The notes under the pieces are model-generated. The model was not told the origin of the DNA, did not search any database, and was given only the letters and a program-made list of their open reading frames with translations. DNA of 63,945 nucleotides. It comes from Fimbriimonas sp. (GTDB lineage Bacteria; Armatimonadota; Fimbriimonadia; Fimbriimonadales; Fimbriimonadaceae). The stretch covers positions 1-63,945 of the forward strand of contig JARLGV010000068.1 of the NCBI GenBank assembly GCA_031292555.1, written 5' to 3'. A program made the translations under genes and the position numbers. This document shows, in pieces, positions 52,605 to 61,913 of the stretch (its first letter is position 1; each line of letters opens with the position of its first letter).

Positions 52605-53492
52605 ATGCTTAGACCGACGATTCAGACTCCCGGCGCCGTCCTTCGAAGGATGATGGGACAAGACACGGTGGTTATGCCGGGAGTATTCAATGCCATCAGC
52701 GCGGTCTCAGCATATAAGGCAGGAGCCGAAGCGCTCTATCTCAGTGGTGCAGGGATCACCAATGCGAACCTCGGCGTGCCGGATATTGCGCTCGCATCCC
52801 TTACCGAGTTCGCCCAGCAGGCTTCGTACGTCACCCAAGTCGCCCCGGTCCCCGTGATCTCCGACGCGGACACCGGGTTCGGCGAGTCGCTCAATGTCGC
52901 ACGAACGGTATTGGAGATGGAGCGAGCCGGGTTGGCGGGGATTCACCTGGAGGACCAGGTTAGTCCGAAGCGATGTGGCCATCTCGATGGTAAGAACTGC
53001 ATCGCACCGCAGGAAATGGCGCGGAAGATCGTGGCTGCGGTGGAAAGCAAACGAGACGAGAGCTTTCTCATCGTTGCACGTACCGATGCAAGGAGCGTTG
53101 AAGGGCTTGATGCCGCCATCGAACGCGCCAAACTCTACGAGGACCAAGGTGCAGACGCGGTGTTCCCGGAAGGACTCGCTTCCGAACGGGAATTCGAGGC
53201 GTTCCGGGCCGCGATCACCGTTCCGTTGCTGGCAAACATGACGGAGTTCGGCAAGACGCCGATCATCCCGGTCTCCCGATTCCGGGAGATGGGATATCAG
53301 TTGGTGATTTTCCCGATGACTGCATTTCGAGTCATGCTCAAGGCGCTCGATGATTCGTACGCCGAACTGCTGGCCACGGGAACCCAAGCTGGCTTCATCG
53401 ATCGCATGAGAACACGAGCGGAACTGTACGATCGAATCGACTATGCCGAGTACGAAGCTGCCGACCGTCGGTGGGGCGACGCGTGCCAGTAG
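52605..53492 (+). CDS. prpB: Methylisocitrate lyase-like protein
   Basis: A 295-residue member of the isocitrate lyase/PEP mutase superfamily. PVPVISDADTGFGES (Mg-binding Asp region), LEDQVSPKRCGH (the lyase KRCGH signature with catalytic Cys) and VARTDAR identify it as 2-methylisocitrate lyase rather than PEP mutase. It cleaves 2-methylisocitrate to pyruvate and succinate in propionate oxidation. TACGCT lies 6 nt before the ATG. It overlaps the first citrate synthase gene by 10 bp, so they form an operon. Confidence 0.9.
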   Translation: MLRPTIQTPGAVLRRMMGQDTVVMPGVFNAISAVSAYKAGAEALYLSGAGITNANLGVPDIALASLTEFAQQASYVTQVAPVPVISDADTGFGESLNVARTVLEMERAGLAGIHLEDQVSPKRCGHLDGKNCIAPQEMARKIVAAVESKRDESFLIVARTDARSVEGLDAAIERAKLYEDQGADAVFPEGLASEREFEAFRAAITVPLLANMTEFGKTPIIPVSRFREMGYQLVIFPMTAFRVMLKALDDSYAELLATGTQAGFIDRMRTRAELYDRIDYAEYEAADRRWGDACQ

Positions 53493-54661
53493 GCGGTTCG
53501 GCTCCGCTGAAGTTTCCGTATAGCCCCGGACTTGACGGCGTGGTTGCCGGGATCACCCGGATCTGTCGGATCGATTCCGAAGTCAGCAACGTGCAGTACC
53601 GCGGTTACGACGTGTGCGACTTGGCGCGCGACGGCTGCTATGAGGAAACCGCGTACCTGCTGATCCACGGCAGTCTGCCAACCGTTTCGCAGTTGGCGGC
53701 CTTTCGTTCGCGGTTGGATGGGCTGCGCCGGGTCCCGCACGAGGTCTATCGCGTTCTTGGGGCGCTGCCTCCTCACACCGATCCAATGGACGTGATGCGT
53801 ACCGCGTTCTCGGTTCTGGGCTCGACCGATCCCGACTACCGCCGTCCGGCGACCGATCGGGAAGCAAACCTGCGGAAGGCCGAGCGGATACTCGCTTTGG
53901 CGCCGACTATCGCCGGAAACGGCTTCCGCATCATGCAGGGGCTCGAACCGTTGGATCCGTTAGCTGACCGGGGCTCGGCGGCAAATCTGCTCTATCTGGC
54001 CTCCGAATCCGCGCCGGATCCCGAGGTGGAGCGGTTTCTCGACGCGTGCATGGTCCTCTACGCCGAGCACGAATTCAACGCGTCGACTTTCGTTGGCCGG
54101 ATCGCTGCCAGTACGCTCAGCGACCTCTATGGGAGCGTGACTTCTGCGGTGTGCGCACTCAAGGGTCCACTGCACGGAGGAGCAATCGACGGCGCTCTAG
54201 CGATGATCCTGGAGATCGGATCGCCGGAACTGGCAGAGGATTGGCTTCTCGCCTCACTGGCATCCGGGCGACGCATCATGGGCTTCGGCCATCGGGAGCA
54301 TCGTCACGCGGATCCCCGAGCTTCCTTGCTCTCAAGCTTGGCGAAGTCGTTGGGCGAGGAGAGATCTCAGCCTCAGCTCTTTGAAATCGCATCGACTTTG
54401 GAGCGGGCGATGATTCAAAGGAGGGGATTGCATGCGAACATCGATCTGGCCGCGTCCTTCGGATTCCATTTGGCCGGCGTGCCGCGGGAGATGTCGCTAC
54501 CCGTCTTTGCGTCGGCACGGATGGCGGGTTGGTTGGCGAATGCGATCGAGCAATTGGAGAGGAATCGGATCTTCACACCGACGTTCCTCCTGACCGGCGA
54601 TGAATGGCAGGCAGGTCGTCGACAATTCCACTCCGTTAAACCAGGTAGTGATTGCCGCTAA
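53483..54661 (+). CDS. prpC: Citrate / 2-methylcitrate synthase, divergent copy
   Basis: A 392-residue citrate synthase-family protein. The three catalytic positions are present: His in GPLHGGAI, His in GFGHREHRHADPR, and Asp in HANIDLAASFGFHLAG. The usual Asn after the first His motif (GGAN) is Ile, and other active-site stretches diverge from the second copy. GTG 53483 is inferred as the start, with a GGTGGGG upstream; GTG 53471 is possible. Its position right after prpB favours 2-methylcitrate synthase. Confidence 0.82.
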   Translation: MPVGGSAPLKFPYSPGLDGVVAGITRICRIDSEVSNVQYRGYDVCDLARDGCYEETAYLLIHGSLPTVSQLAAFRSRLDGLRRVPHEVYRVLGALPPHTDPMDVMRTAFSVLGSTDPDYRRPATDREANLRKAERILALAPTIAGNGFRIMQGLEPLDPLADRGSAANLLYLASESAPDPEVERFLDACMVLYAEHEFNASTFVGRIAASTLSDLYGSVTSAVCALKGPLHGGAIDGALAMILEIGSPELAEDWLLASLASGRRIMGFGHREHRHADPRASLLSSLAKSLGEERSQPQLFEIASTLERAMIQRRGLHANIDLAASFGFHLAGVPREMSLPVFASARMAGWLANAIEQLERNRIFTPTFLLTGDEWQAGRRQFHSVKPGSDCR

Positions 54662-54707
54662 CCACGCGGGTATGCTTGCTCCCCGTAACGATTTACGAGG
54701 CAGACGA

Positions 54708-55856
54708 ATGAGCGGACCGGCTACGCAGTATCCCAACTACAGCCCAGGACTTGAAGGAGTACCTGCAGGCATCACTAGCATCAGCAAGATCGACAGCGAT
54801 CGGAGCAGTCTTCAGTATCGCGGATACGACGTACACGATCTTGCCGAATTTGGCAGCTACGAGGAGACCGCCTACCTGCTCCTTCACAAAAAGCTTCCAA
54901 CGGCTTCCGAGCTTGCCGAGTTCAAACAGCTCCTCGGCTCAGAGCGCGACGTGCCGGCCGAGATCTACTCCGTGCTTGCCGCGATGCCCAAGACGGCGGA
55001 TTCGATGGACACCCTTCGAACCGCCTTTTCTGTTTTGGCTCCATTCGATCCCGACTATAAGGCCTCGCCAACCGACCACGATGCCAACATTCGAAAGGCG
55101 ATTCGAATCGTAGCCAAGGCAAGCACGCTCGTGGGCAACGGCCATCGAATTCGTCAAGGGCTCAACCTGATCACGCCGAACCCCGAACATACGGCGGCCG
55201 AGAACTTCCTTCATCTGATGACGGGCCAGGAGCCCGATCCGGCGACGGTCAAAACGATGGACGCCTCGCTCACGCTTTACGCAGAGCATGGATTCAACGC
55301 TTCGACCTTTGCCTGTCGAGTGACGGTTTCCACTCTCAGCGACCTGTACAGCGGTATCGTGGCGGGCATCAGCACGCTGCGGGGTCCTCTTCATGGTGGG
55401 GCCAACGAAGAGGCGATGCGCATGATCCTCGAGATCGGCACGCCCGAGAATGCGGAGCCTTGGCTCCGCGATGCGCTGGCCAACAAGAAGAAGATCATGG
55501 GCTTTGGCCACCGCGAATACAAGAAGGGCGACAGCCGGTCGTTCTACATGTCGAAAGTCGCCAAGGAACTGGGCGTCAAGAAGGGCATCACGATTTACGG
55601 AGAGATCGCCGACGTCTTGGAGAAGATCATGGCGGACGAAAAGGGAATCTATCCAAACGTGGACTTCCCAACCGCTTACGGCTATTACCTGCTTGGAATC
55701 CCGATCGAACTCTATACGCCGATCTTCGCAATGGCCCGGGTCGCCGGATATTCCGCCCATGCGATCGAGCAGATCGACGGTAACCGGTTGATTCGTCCCA
55801 AGGCGATCTACGACGGAGACACCAACTTAACATACGTGCCGATCGCGGACCGGTGA
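54708..55856 (+). CDS. Citrate / 2-methylcitrate synthase, canonical copy
   Basis: A 382-residue citrate synthase-family enzyme condensing acetyl-CoA or propionyl-CoA with oxaloacetate. Catalytic residues: His in GPLHGGANEEAM, His in GFGHREYKKGDSR and Asp in YPNVDFPTAYGYYLLG. It is closely related to the preceding protein along its whole length. The ATG at 54708 has GAGG 8 nt upstream. It could be the main TCA citrate synthase or the methylcitrate enzyme; context cannot settle this. Confidence 0.9.
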   Translation: MSGPATQYPNYSPGLEGVPAGITSISKIDSDRSSLQYRGYDVHDLAEFGSYEETAYLLLHKKLPTASELAEFKQLLGSERDVPAEIYSVLAAMPKTADSMDTLRTAFSVLAPFDPDYKASPTDHDANIRKAIRIVAKASTLVGNGHRIRQGLNLITPNPEHTAAENFLHLMTGQEPDPATVKTMDASLTLYAEHGFNASTFACRVTVSTLSDLYSGIVAGISTLRGPLHGGANEEAMRMILEIGTPENAEPWLRDALANKKKIMGFGHREYKKGDSRSFYMSKVAKELGVKKGITIYGEIADVLEKIMADEKGIYPNVDFPTAYGYYLLGIPIELYTPIFAMARVAGYSAHAIEQIDGNRLIRPKAIYDGDTNLTYVPIADR

Positions 55857-55871
55857 ACTGGCGCCAGGTCG

Positions 55872-55894
55872 ACTCGCACCGCTAAAGTGCGAGT
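55872..55894 (+). terminator. Hairpin after the citrate synthase genes
   Basis: ACTCGCAC-CGCTAAA-GTGCGAGT is a perfect 8-bp stem, 15 bp past the stop. No U-tract follows, so termination may be partial or factor-dependent. Confidence 0.5.
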
Positions 55895-56002
55895 TGCGGG
55901 ACTTTCGCCTGTAATAGGGATGCCCATAATTTTCGTTGCAGGCAAATCGCACGTATGAAGAAGGAGATGCGTCCTTTACAATAGGTAAAAGCACCCTCGT
56001 TC

Positions 56003-57763
56003 ATGAACAGCCCTCCCTCAACGCTTGGCCAATACCAGATCATCAGGGAGATCGCACGCTCAAACGACATCGTTTACGAAGCGTACGATCCTTTGATGAA
56101 CCGCCGGGTTGCCATCAAGGAGTTGGCAATGCCGCAGGGGGCTACGTCTCAGCAGCAAGAAGAGCGCATCAACAGGTTCAAGCGTGAAGCTCAGGCTGCG
56201 GGCACCCTAAACCATCCCAACATCATGACGGTGTTCTCCTTCGCGGAGGACAACGGCAGAACGTTCATGGCGATGGAGTACTTGGACGGCTGCACGCTGC
56301 GAAACGAGCTGGATACCAAGGGCTCGTTGCCGATTGACCGGGCGGTCGAAATCATCGGTCAGGTACTGGAAGGTCTGGCCCATGCCCATTCCAAGGGCGT
56401 TATTCACCGAGACATCAAGCCGGACAACATTCAGATCCTTTCAAACGGCACGATCAAGATCACTGACTTCGGCATCGCGCGTTTGACGTTTCAGCCCAAC
56501 CTGACGATGGACGGCCAGGTTTTCGGCACTCCGAGCTACATGTCGCCCGAACAGGTCGTTGGTCGAGAGATCGACGCCCGCAGCGACCTGTTCAGCGTTG
56601 GTGTGGTTCTGTACGAAATGCTCGCCGGGCAAAAGCCATTCGCGGGCGACAGCGTCGTCTCGATTACCTATGCGATCATGAACGCGGAGCCGCCGCATCC
56701 GCCCCAGGCGAACTTCGCGATCTGGCAGGTGTTGACGCGGGCGCTCGACAAGAGCCCTCAGATGCGGTACGCGAACGCCGATGACATGAGCAAGGCGATC
56801 AAGGATGCGATCAAGGCGACGCAGTCGGGAGCGATGGCGGCGGTGCCTCCTCCGGCAACCGGTACATACGCCGTCGGGCCATACATGACTCCGCCTCCTG
56901 CCCCGACCGGGCCGCCCCCTCCGATTTACGCGTACAACCCTTACCAGCCGCATTCATACACCCAGCCCTCACAGGCCTATCAGACGTCGCCGTATCAGAC
57001 ATCTCCTTACCAAGCTGGGCCGAGCATGATGCCGCCGGGAAACATCCCGATCTACTACCCTCCGCCTCCCAGGCAGCCGCTGATCAAGCCGGAAACTGCG
57101 TCGTTCATGAAACGCGTCGCCTTGACCTTCCTGATCGTGGGTACGCTTTTTCTACTTCTGCTCGAGGGCATAAACGCCCTTGTGAGCGGTTTGAGCAACG
57201 CCAGTCAAGAGCAGCACGACGTCAAGATCTCGAACGAATTAAGCAACCTACCGGCGAATATGCCGGTCGAGGAGAAGATCGATCGCTACAAAAGCGAGTT
57301 GGGAAAGCACTTGGCCGTCGGCGTTCAGGCTGAGCTTAGGCACCGGCTGGCAGCGCTCTATGAAGTTGAAGGTAATCAGGCCCTCGCCCACGCTGACACG
57401 CGTACGGCGGAGGTTTGTTTCGCCCAGGGCGCCGAAGTCGATCCGTCCAATGCCGCACTTTGGAGCGATCATGCAAAAGTACTGTCGAGCTTGATCGGGC
57501 CGGGATCTGATCCCGAACTGATGATGGACGCCGGCAATTCCTGGCTCCAGGCTGCCACTTTGGAGCACGACACGTCAAAGAGCGTCGTCTACGGCAAAGG
57601 TGCGGCACAAGCCTTCCTCGCCTACGCACAATCGATCTTGGCGACCCAAGATCGGGACAAGTTTCGCAAAGCTCGTGAAGCGCTATATAACGCCCGGACG
57701 GTGACCGACCAGAACGACGAAATTCAGGCCAAAATCACCGACATGCTTGCTCAGTTGAGTTAG
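56003..57763 (+). CDS. Membrane-bound Ser/Thr protein kinase (PknB-like) lacking a glycine-rich loop
   Basis: A 586-residue Hanks-type kinase. Catalytic elements: Lys39 in RVAIKELA, HRDIKPDN (Asp137), DFG (155-157) and GTPSYMSPEQ. The P-loop position (about 17-27) reads EIARSNDIVYEAYD with no glycines, unlike GxGxxG kinases. Residues 280-360 are Pro/Tyr-rich, including tandem YQTSP repeats. A membrane helix at 371-393 is followed by a roughly 190-residue outside domain of TPR-like helices (ALYEVEGNQALAHADTRTAE). It converges with the SDR gene (4-bp overlap). Confidence 0.88.
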   Translation: MNSPPSTLGQYQIIREIARSNDIVYEAYDPLMNRRVAIKELAMPQGATSQQQEERINRFKREAQAAGTLNHPNIMTVFSFAEDNGRTFMAMEYLDGCTLRNELDTKGSLPIDRAVEIIGQVLEGLAHAHSKGVIHRDIKPDNIQILSNGTIKITDFGIARLTFQPNLTMDGQVFGTPSYMSPEQVVGREIDARSDLFSVGVVLYEMLAGQKPFAGDSVVSITYAIMNAEPPHPPQANFAIWQVLTRALDKSPQMRYANADDMSKAIKDAIKATQSGAMAAVPPPATGTYAVGPYMTPPPAPTGPPPPIYAYNPYQPHSYTQPSQAYQTSPYQTSPYQAGPSMMPPGNIPIYYPPPPRQPLIKPETASFMKRVALTFLIVGTLFLLLLEGINALVSGLSNASQEQHDVKISNELSNLPANMPVEEKIDRYKSELGKHLAVGVQAELRHRLAALYEVEGNQALAHADTRTAEVCFAQGAEVDPSNAALWSDHAKVLSSLIGPGSDPELMMDAGNSWLQAATLEHDTSKSVVYGKGAAQAFLAYAQSILATQDRDKFRKAREALYNARTVTDQNDEIQAKITDMLAQLS

Positions 57764-58539
57764 GCAAGGCCCTTTGTCAGACCGCCATCGACCAGGAGGT
57801 TCACTCCGGTGATGTAGGCAGCTTGCTCGCAGCACAAAAAGGCTACCGCCGCACCAATCTCATCCGGCGTCGCCATCCGCTTCATCGGGATTTCCTCCGC
57901 TTGGCGCGCGAGAGCCTCTGCCGGCGAAATGCCTTCCCGCTGAGCTCGAACTTCGGAAAGATGGTGCTGACGGTCCGTCAGCGTGTGTCCGGGGAGAACG
58001 CTGTTCACGGTGATGCCTTGAGCCGCGAATTCGGTTGCCTGAATCCGGGTCAAAGCCATAATGCCGGCGCGCAAGGTCGAAGAGATCGGTAGAACCCGGC
58101 TCGGCTCTTTGGCGACAAGGGAAGTGATATGCACGATTCTGCCCCAGCCCCGCTCGGCCATGATCGGCTGAACGCCGCCGACGAGACGGACCACGTTCAT
58201 AAGCGTACTGTCGAAACCTGCTTGCCATTGCTCGTCGGTGATCTGGTCAATTGTTCCGGCGGCGGGCCCGCCGGTATTGGTCACCAGAATGTCCACGCCG
58301 CCTAGATCTTGGACAGTCTGTTCGACCCACCATGTCAGGTCCTCGGAATTGGATACGTCGACAACGTATGAGCGCGTGTCATCTCCGATTGCCGAGGCGG
58401 CGGCCTCCAGGGATTCTTCGTGACGAGCGCAGATCGAGACCTTGCAGCCTTCCATTGCGAGTTGCCGCGCGATGGCAAATCCGATGCCCTTGGTAGACGC
58501 TGCCACCATCGCTACTTTTCCGCTAATTCCAAGATCCAT
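57760..58539 (-). CDS. SDR-family protein lacking the YxxxK motif (BKR-like)
   Basis: A 259-residue short-chain dehydrogenase-fold protein. The glycine motif is AASTKGIGFAIA, atypical for TGxxxGIG, and NTGGPAAG replaces NNAG. At the catalytic site, ITSLVAKEPSRVLPISSTLRAGIMAL has Ser but no YxxxK, as in the known BKR-like SDR subgroup that lacks the perfect tetrad. It may bind NAD(P) without the classic chemistry. An AGGGGAG lies upstream of the ATG. It converges with the Ser/Thr kinase gene. Confidence 0.85.
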   Translation of the reverse strand: MDLGISGKVAMVAASTKGIGFAIARQLAMEGCKVSICARHEESLEAAASAIGDDTRSYVVDVSNSEDLTWWVEQTVQDLGGVDILVTNTGGPAAGTIDQITDEQWQAGFDSTLMNVVRLVGGVQPIMAERGWGRIVHITSLVAKEPSRVLPISSTLRAGIMALTRIQATEFAAQGITVNSVLPGHTLTDRQHHLSEVRAQREGISPAEALARQAEEIPMKRMATPDEIGAAVAFLCCEQAAYITGVNLLVDGGLTKGLA

Positions 58540-58735
58540 GTCTCATTATCTCCCCTGGATTGGCGGTTTCGCACCGGTGATAATCCTATAGGTACCGGCG
58601 CCAATCGCGGTTGGAATGGCCCACCTTACACATTTACCAGCCATCCTAGCTACAATGTTATAGGACGCTTGGAGAGGGGCGTTGTCGATTCGAGCCATGC
58701 GGCAGGTCCGCGTCTGGCGGAGACTGAAACAAGAA

Positions 58736-58769
58736 TTGTCATACCCTTCACTTTGGTTAGAGTATACGG
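58736..58769 (+). promoter_or_regulatory. Promoter of the signalling operon (leaderless)
   Basis: TTGTCA (58736-58741), a 16-bp spacer and TAGAGT (58758-58763), then 6 nt and the ATG at 58770. Transcription would start at or near the start codon. No Shine-Dalgarno is present. Confidence 0.6.
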
Positions 58770-61700
58770 ATGCCTTCTAATCGCCAAAAGACGCGCCTTT
58801 TAATCAGCTTTGCTTACGGGTTGGGCTGTTTGGCGTTGCTTGCGGTTGCATTAGCGACATTTAGCAGCTCGAATCGCTTTATGAAGAGCGCCGAGCGTTT
58901 CGAAGCTGCGACCAAGCAGATCCAACTCGCGAGCGATATCGAGGGAATCCTTACGCGAGCAGAGTCTGAGCAACGTGGATATCTGATTACGCTGAAATCG
59001 GACTACTTGCGGTCGTTCGATGAGGACTCCGTCGCCTTTCTGATTTGTATCCGCAAGCTAAAGGATGCTGCCAAGGGAACCGCCAAACTCGAGAAGACGG
59101 TCGAACGAGTCGAGTCGCTTGGAACACGAAAAATCGAAGTCATGCACCGGGTGATTACGACTGCTCGAAGCCGTGGCGCGGATGCCGGCTCGGACATGGT
59201 GCGAGGTTGGCAGGGACTCCACCTGATGGACGACGTTCGGTCAGAAATCAAGGTATTGAGGCAGGATCTGGAGAAGCACCTGTCCGAACTGGCTATTGAG
59301 AACGAGTCCAATCGTAGCGCATCTCAAACATGGTTGATCGGCGGCCTCGTCATCGCTACGTTGGCGGTGCTTGGAGCGGCGTTGCTCCTCATGCGGGACT
59401 TGGCCTCTCGAATTGAAATCGAGAATAGCCTCCAGCAGGCTAACGCCTTACAGTCCGCGATCTTCGATTCGGTTGGAAGCGCGATAATCGCGACCGATAC
59501 GCACGGCACGATTACGATCTTTAATCGCACGGCTGAAGAGTGGCTGGGTTACTCGTCGGCTGAAGTGGTCGGAGCAAAGGATCCCACGATCTTCGTGGAC
59601 CGATCGGAATTGGAGGCTCGGGCCGCGCTACTCTCGCGAGACTTGCATCGAAAAGTCTCTACCGGCTTCGAGACCTTGGTCGCAAAGGCTCGCTCTGGCA
59701 CGTTCGACTCGAACGAATGGACCTATGTCAGCAAGGATGGAACCCGGTTCCCGATCGTGCTTACGATCAGTGCGGTCAAGGACGTCAACGGCAACTTGCT
59801 CGGGTTCGTGGGCATGGCCAACGACTTGACCGAGCAGAAGAAGACGCAGTCGACGCTTGATACCTATGTCAGAGAGATCGAGGCCGCGAACCAACTCGCC
59901 TACCAGCAGAACCGGGAGTTGAAACGTACTGCTGAGGAACTGAAGGAATCGCGAGATTCCGCGGTTGCGGCGACCAGGATGAAGTCCGAGTTTCTCGCGA
60001 ATATGAGCCATGAGATCCGAACGCCGATGAATGGCGTGATCGGCATGGCGCATCTGCTGCTGAATACTCCGCTCACCGAAAAGCAGCAAGGCTACGCCCG
60101 AACCGTCCGAGAGAGCGCCGAAAGCCTATTGGCGATCCTCAACGACATCCTCGACCTGTCGAAAATGGAAGCGGGCAAGATGACTCTTGAGAACTTCCCA
60201 TTCGATCTGCGGCTGATGCTGGAAGACCTCTGCGACGTCATGGCGCCGACCGCGCACGTCAAAGGGTTGGAGCTGAATTGCGTCATTCCGCCGGGAATCA
60301 CTTCGAGAGTCGTGGGAGACCCGAGCAGACTTCGCCAGATCCTGACAAATCTGCTTGGCAATGCGATCAAGTTCACCGAGCGCGGCGAGGTTAGCATTCA
60401 GGTCAGCGTCTTGAAGGACAACCCCAAGCGCGTGACGTATCGACTCGCGGTCGTCGATACCGGCATCGGCATTCCCGCCGATCGGCAGGCAAAGATCTTC
60501 GACAGCTTTACTCAGGCCGATGGAACGACGACGCGCAAGTTCGGTGGAACAGGTCTGGGCCTTACGATCAGCAAGCAGCTCGCCGAGTTGATGGGCGGCG
60601 AGATCGGGGTCAAGAGCACGGTGGGGAAGGGGAGCGAATTCTGGCTGGAAGTGGCGTTCAAGAAGCAAGCCGCCCCGAAGGTCGACGTCGAAGAGGTCAG
60701 CAAGAATTTCCCAGAGATTCGAGTGCTGGTCGCCGACGACAACGCAACGAACCGCTTCATCCTGCGCGAGATGCTGCAATCCTGGAACTGCCGCGTAGAA
60801 GAAGCCACCAACGGCACCGAAGCCTTGTCTGCGATCGCGCTTAGCACCGCCGACCCTTTCTCGACCGTCATTATGGACCTACATATGCCGGGCATGGACG
60901 GTCTGCAAGCGGCTCGCACGATCAAGCGGGACGTGCGATTCAAGGAACTCCCGCTGATCCTGCTTTCCTCCTCCGGGTTCAACCCGCCAGATACGGAGTC
61001 GGCGTCTCTCTATGCAGCGGTGCTTTCGAAGCCGGTACGGAATTCTCCGCTGTATAACGCTCTTTCCCAAGTGACGGGCATCGTGCCGAAAGCCGAACCT
61101 GAACGAAAGGACAACACCGATGTCGGGCAAGTGCTCAAGGGCGTGCGAATTCTCGTCGTTGAGGACAACCCGGTAAATCAAATGGTGGTATCCGAATTGC
61201 TCGATATGTGGGGCTGCAATGTCGTGACCGCCAACAACGGACTGATGGCGGTCGACGCCACCGCCAAGGAGAAGTTCGATGCCATCTTGATGGATGTTCA
61301 GATGCCGGTGATGGATGGCTTCGAGGCGACAGCCGTGATCAGGACGCAAGAGCAATTGACTCAATCCCACACAGAGATCATTGCCATGACGGCGAACGCG
61401 ATGACGGGAGACAAGGAGCGATGCCTGAGTGCAGGTATGGACAGCTATCTTTCCAAGCCGCTGCAGCCGGCCCTGCTTCTGGAGAAGTTGACGGCGGCAA
61501 CGGGGAGACACGTCGCGGAGACACTTCATCGGCAGGCGCCGGAGCCCAAACGGGATTCCTCGTTCGATCTCAAACGGCTGGATGAGTCCTGTAGCGGAAG
61601 CTCCTCGCTCAAGCTGAAAGTGATTGACCGGTACCTCGCCACCTCGGTAGATTCGGTCTCGCAGATCGAGAGATCGATCTCTTCGATCGACCACAAGGGT

Positions 61701-61913
61701 GTGCGGGCGGCCGCCCACGCGCTCAAGGGAAGTAGTTTTACAATCGGCGCCAATCGGGTCGGCACGATCTGTCAGGATCTGGAGACCCTTGCCGTGAACG
61801 AGCAGATCGACGATAAGTCGGGGGCCCTGGCGACTGAATTGAGCCACGAGATGGTGCTGCTGCACGAGGATCTCCGCTCGTACATCGATGGGTTGAGTAA
61901 GGCTGAAGCATGA
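58770..61913 (+). CDS. Hybrid histidine kinase: CHASE3-like, PAS, HisKA, HATPase, two receivers, HPt
   Basis: A 1047-residue membrane sensor. Helix 10-31 and helix 187-208 flank a CHASE3-like helical sensor (AESEQRGYLITLKSDY). Then a PAS domain (about 225-355, IFDSVGSAIIATDTHG), a coiled linker, HisKA with His414 in FLANMSHEIRTPM, and HATPase (NLLGNAIKF, DTGIGI, GTGLGLTI). Receiver 1 has VLVADDNATN and VIMDLHMPGMDG; receiver 2 has ILVVEDNPVN and ILMDVQMPVMDG. A C-terminal HPt has the His in AAAHALKGSSF. The stop overlaps the next gene as ATGA, so a phosphorelay to the following REC-PP2C protein is likely. Confidence 0.92.
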   Translation: MPSNRQKTRLLISFAYGLGCLALLAVALATFSSSNRFMKSAERFEAATKQIQLASDIEGILTRAESEQRGYLITLKSDYLRSFDEDSVAFLICIRKLKDAAKGTAKLEKTVERVESLGTRKIEVMHRVITTARSRGADAGSDMVRGWQGLHLMDDVRSEIKVLRQDLEKHLSELAIENESNRSASQTWLIGGLVIATLAVLGAALLLMRDLASRIEIENSLQQANALQSAIFDSVGSAIIATDTHGTITIFNRTAEEWLGYSSAEVVGAKDPTIFVDRSELEARAALLSRDLHRKVSTGFETLVAKARSGTFDSNEWTYVSKDGTRFPIVLTISAVKDVNGNLLGFVGMANDLTEQKKTQSTLDTYVREIEAANQLAYQQNRELKRTAEELKESRDSAVAATRMKSEFLANMSHEIRTPMNGVIGMAHLLLNTPLTEKQQGYARTVRESAESLLAILNDILDLSKMEAGKMTLENFPFDLRLMLEDLCDVMAPTAHVKGLELNCVIPPGITSRVVGDPSRLRQILTNLLGNAIKFTERGEVSIQVSVLKDNPKRVTYRLAVVDTGIGIPADRQAKIFDSFTQADGTTTRKFGGTGLGLTISKQLAELMGGEIGVKSTVGKGSEFWLEVAFKKQAAPKVDVEEVSKNFPEIRVLVADDNATNRFILREMLQSWNCRVEEATNGTEALSAIALSTADPFSTVIMDLHMPGMDGLQAARTIKRDVRFKELPLILLSSSGFNPPDTESASLYAAVLSKPVRNSPLYNALSQVTGIVPKAEPERKDNTDVGQVLKGVRILVVEDNPVNQMVVSELLDMWGCNVVTANNGLMAVDATAKEKFDAILMDVQMPVMDGFEATAVIRTQEQLTQSHTEIIAMTANAMTGDKERCLSAGMDSYLSKPLQPALLLEKLTAATGRHVAETLHRQAPEPKRDSSFDLKRLDESCSGSSSLKLKVIDRYLATSVDSVSQIERSISSIDHKGVRAAAHALKGSSFTIGANRVGTICQDLETLAVNEQIDDKSGALATELSHEMVLLHEDLRSYIDGLSKAEA

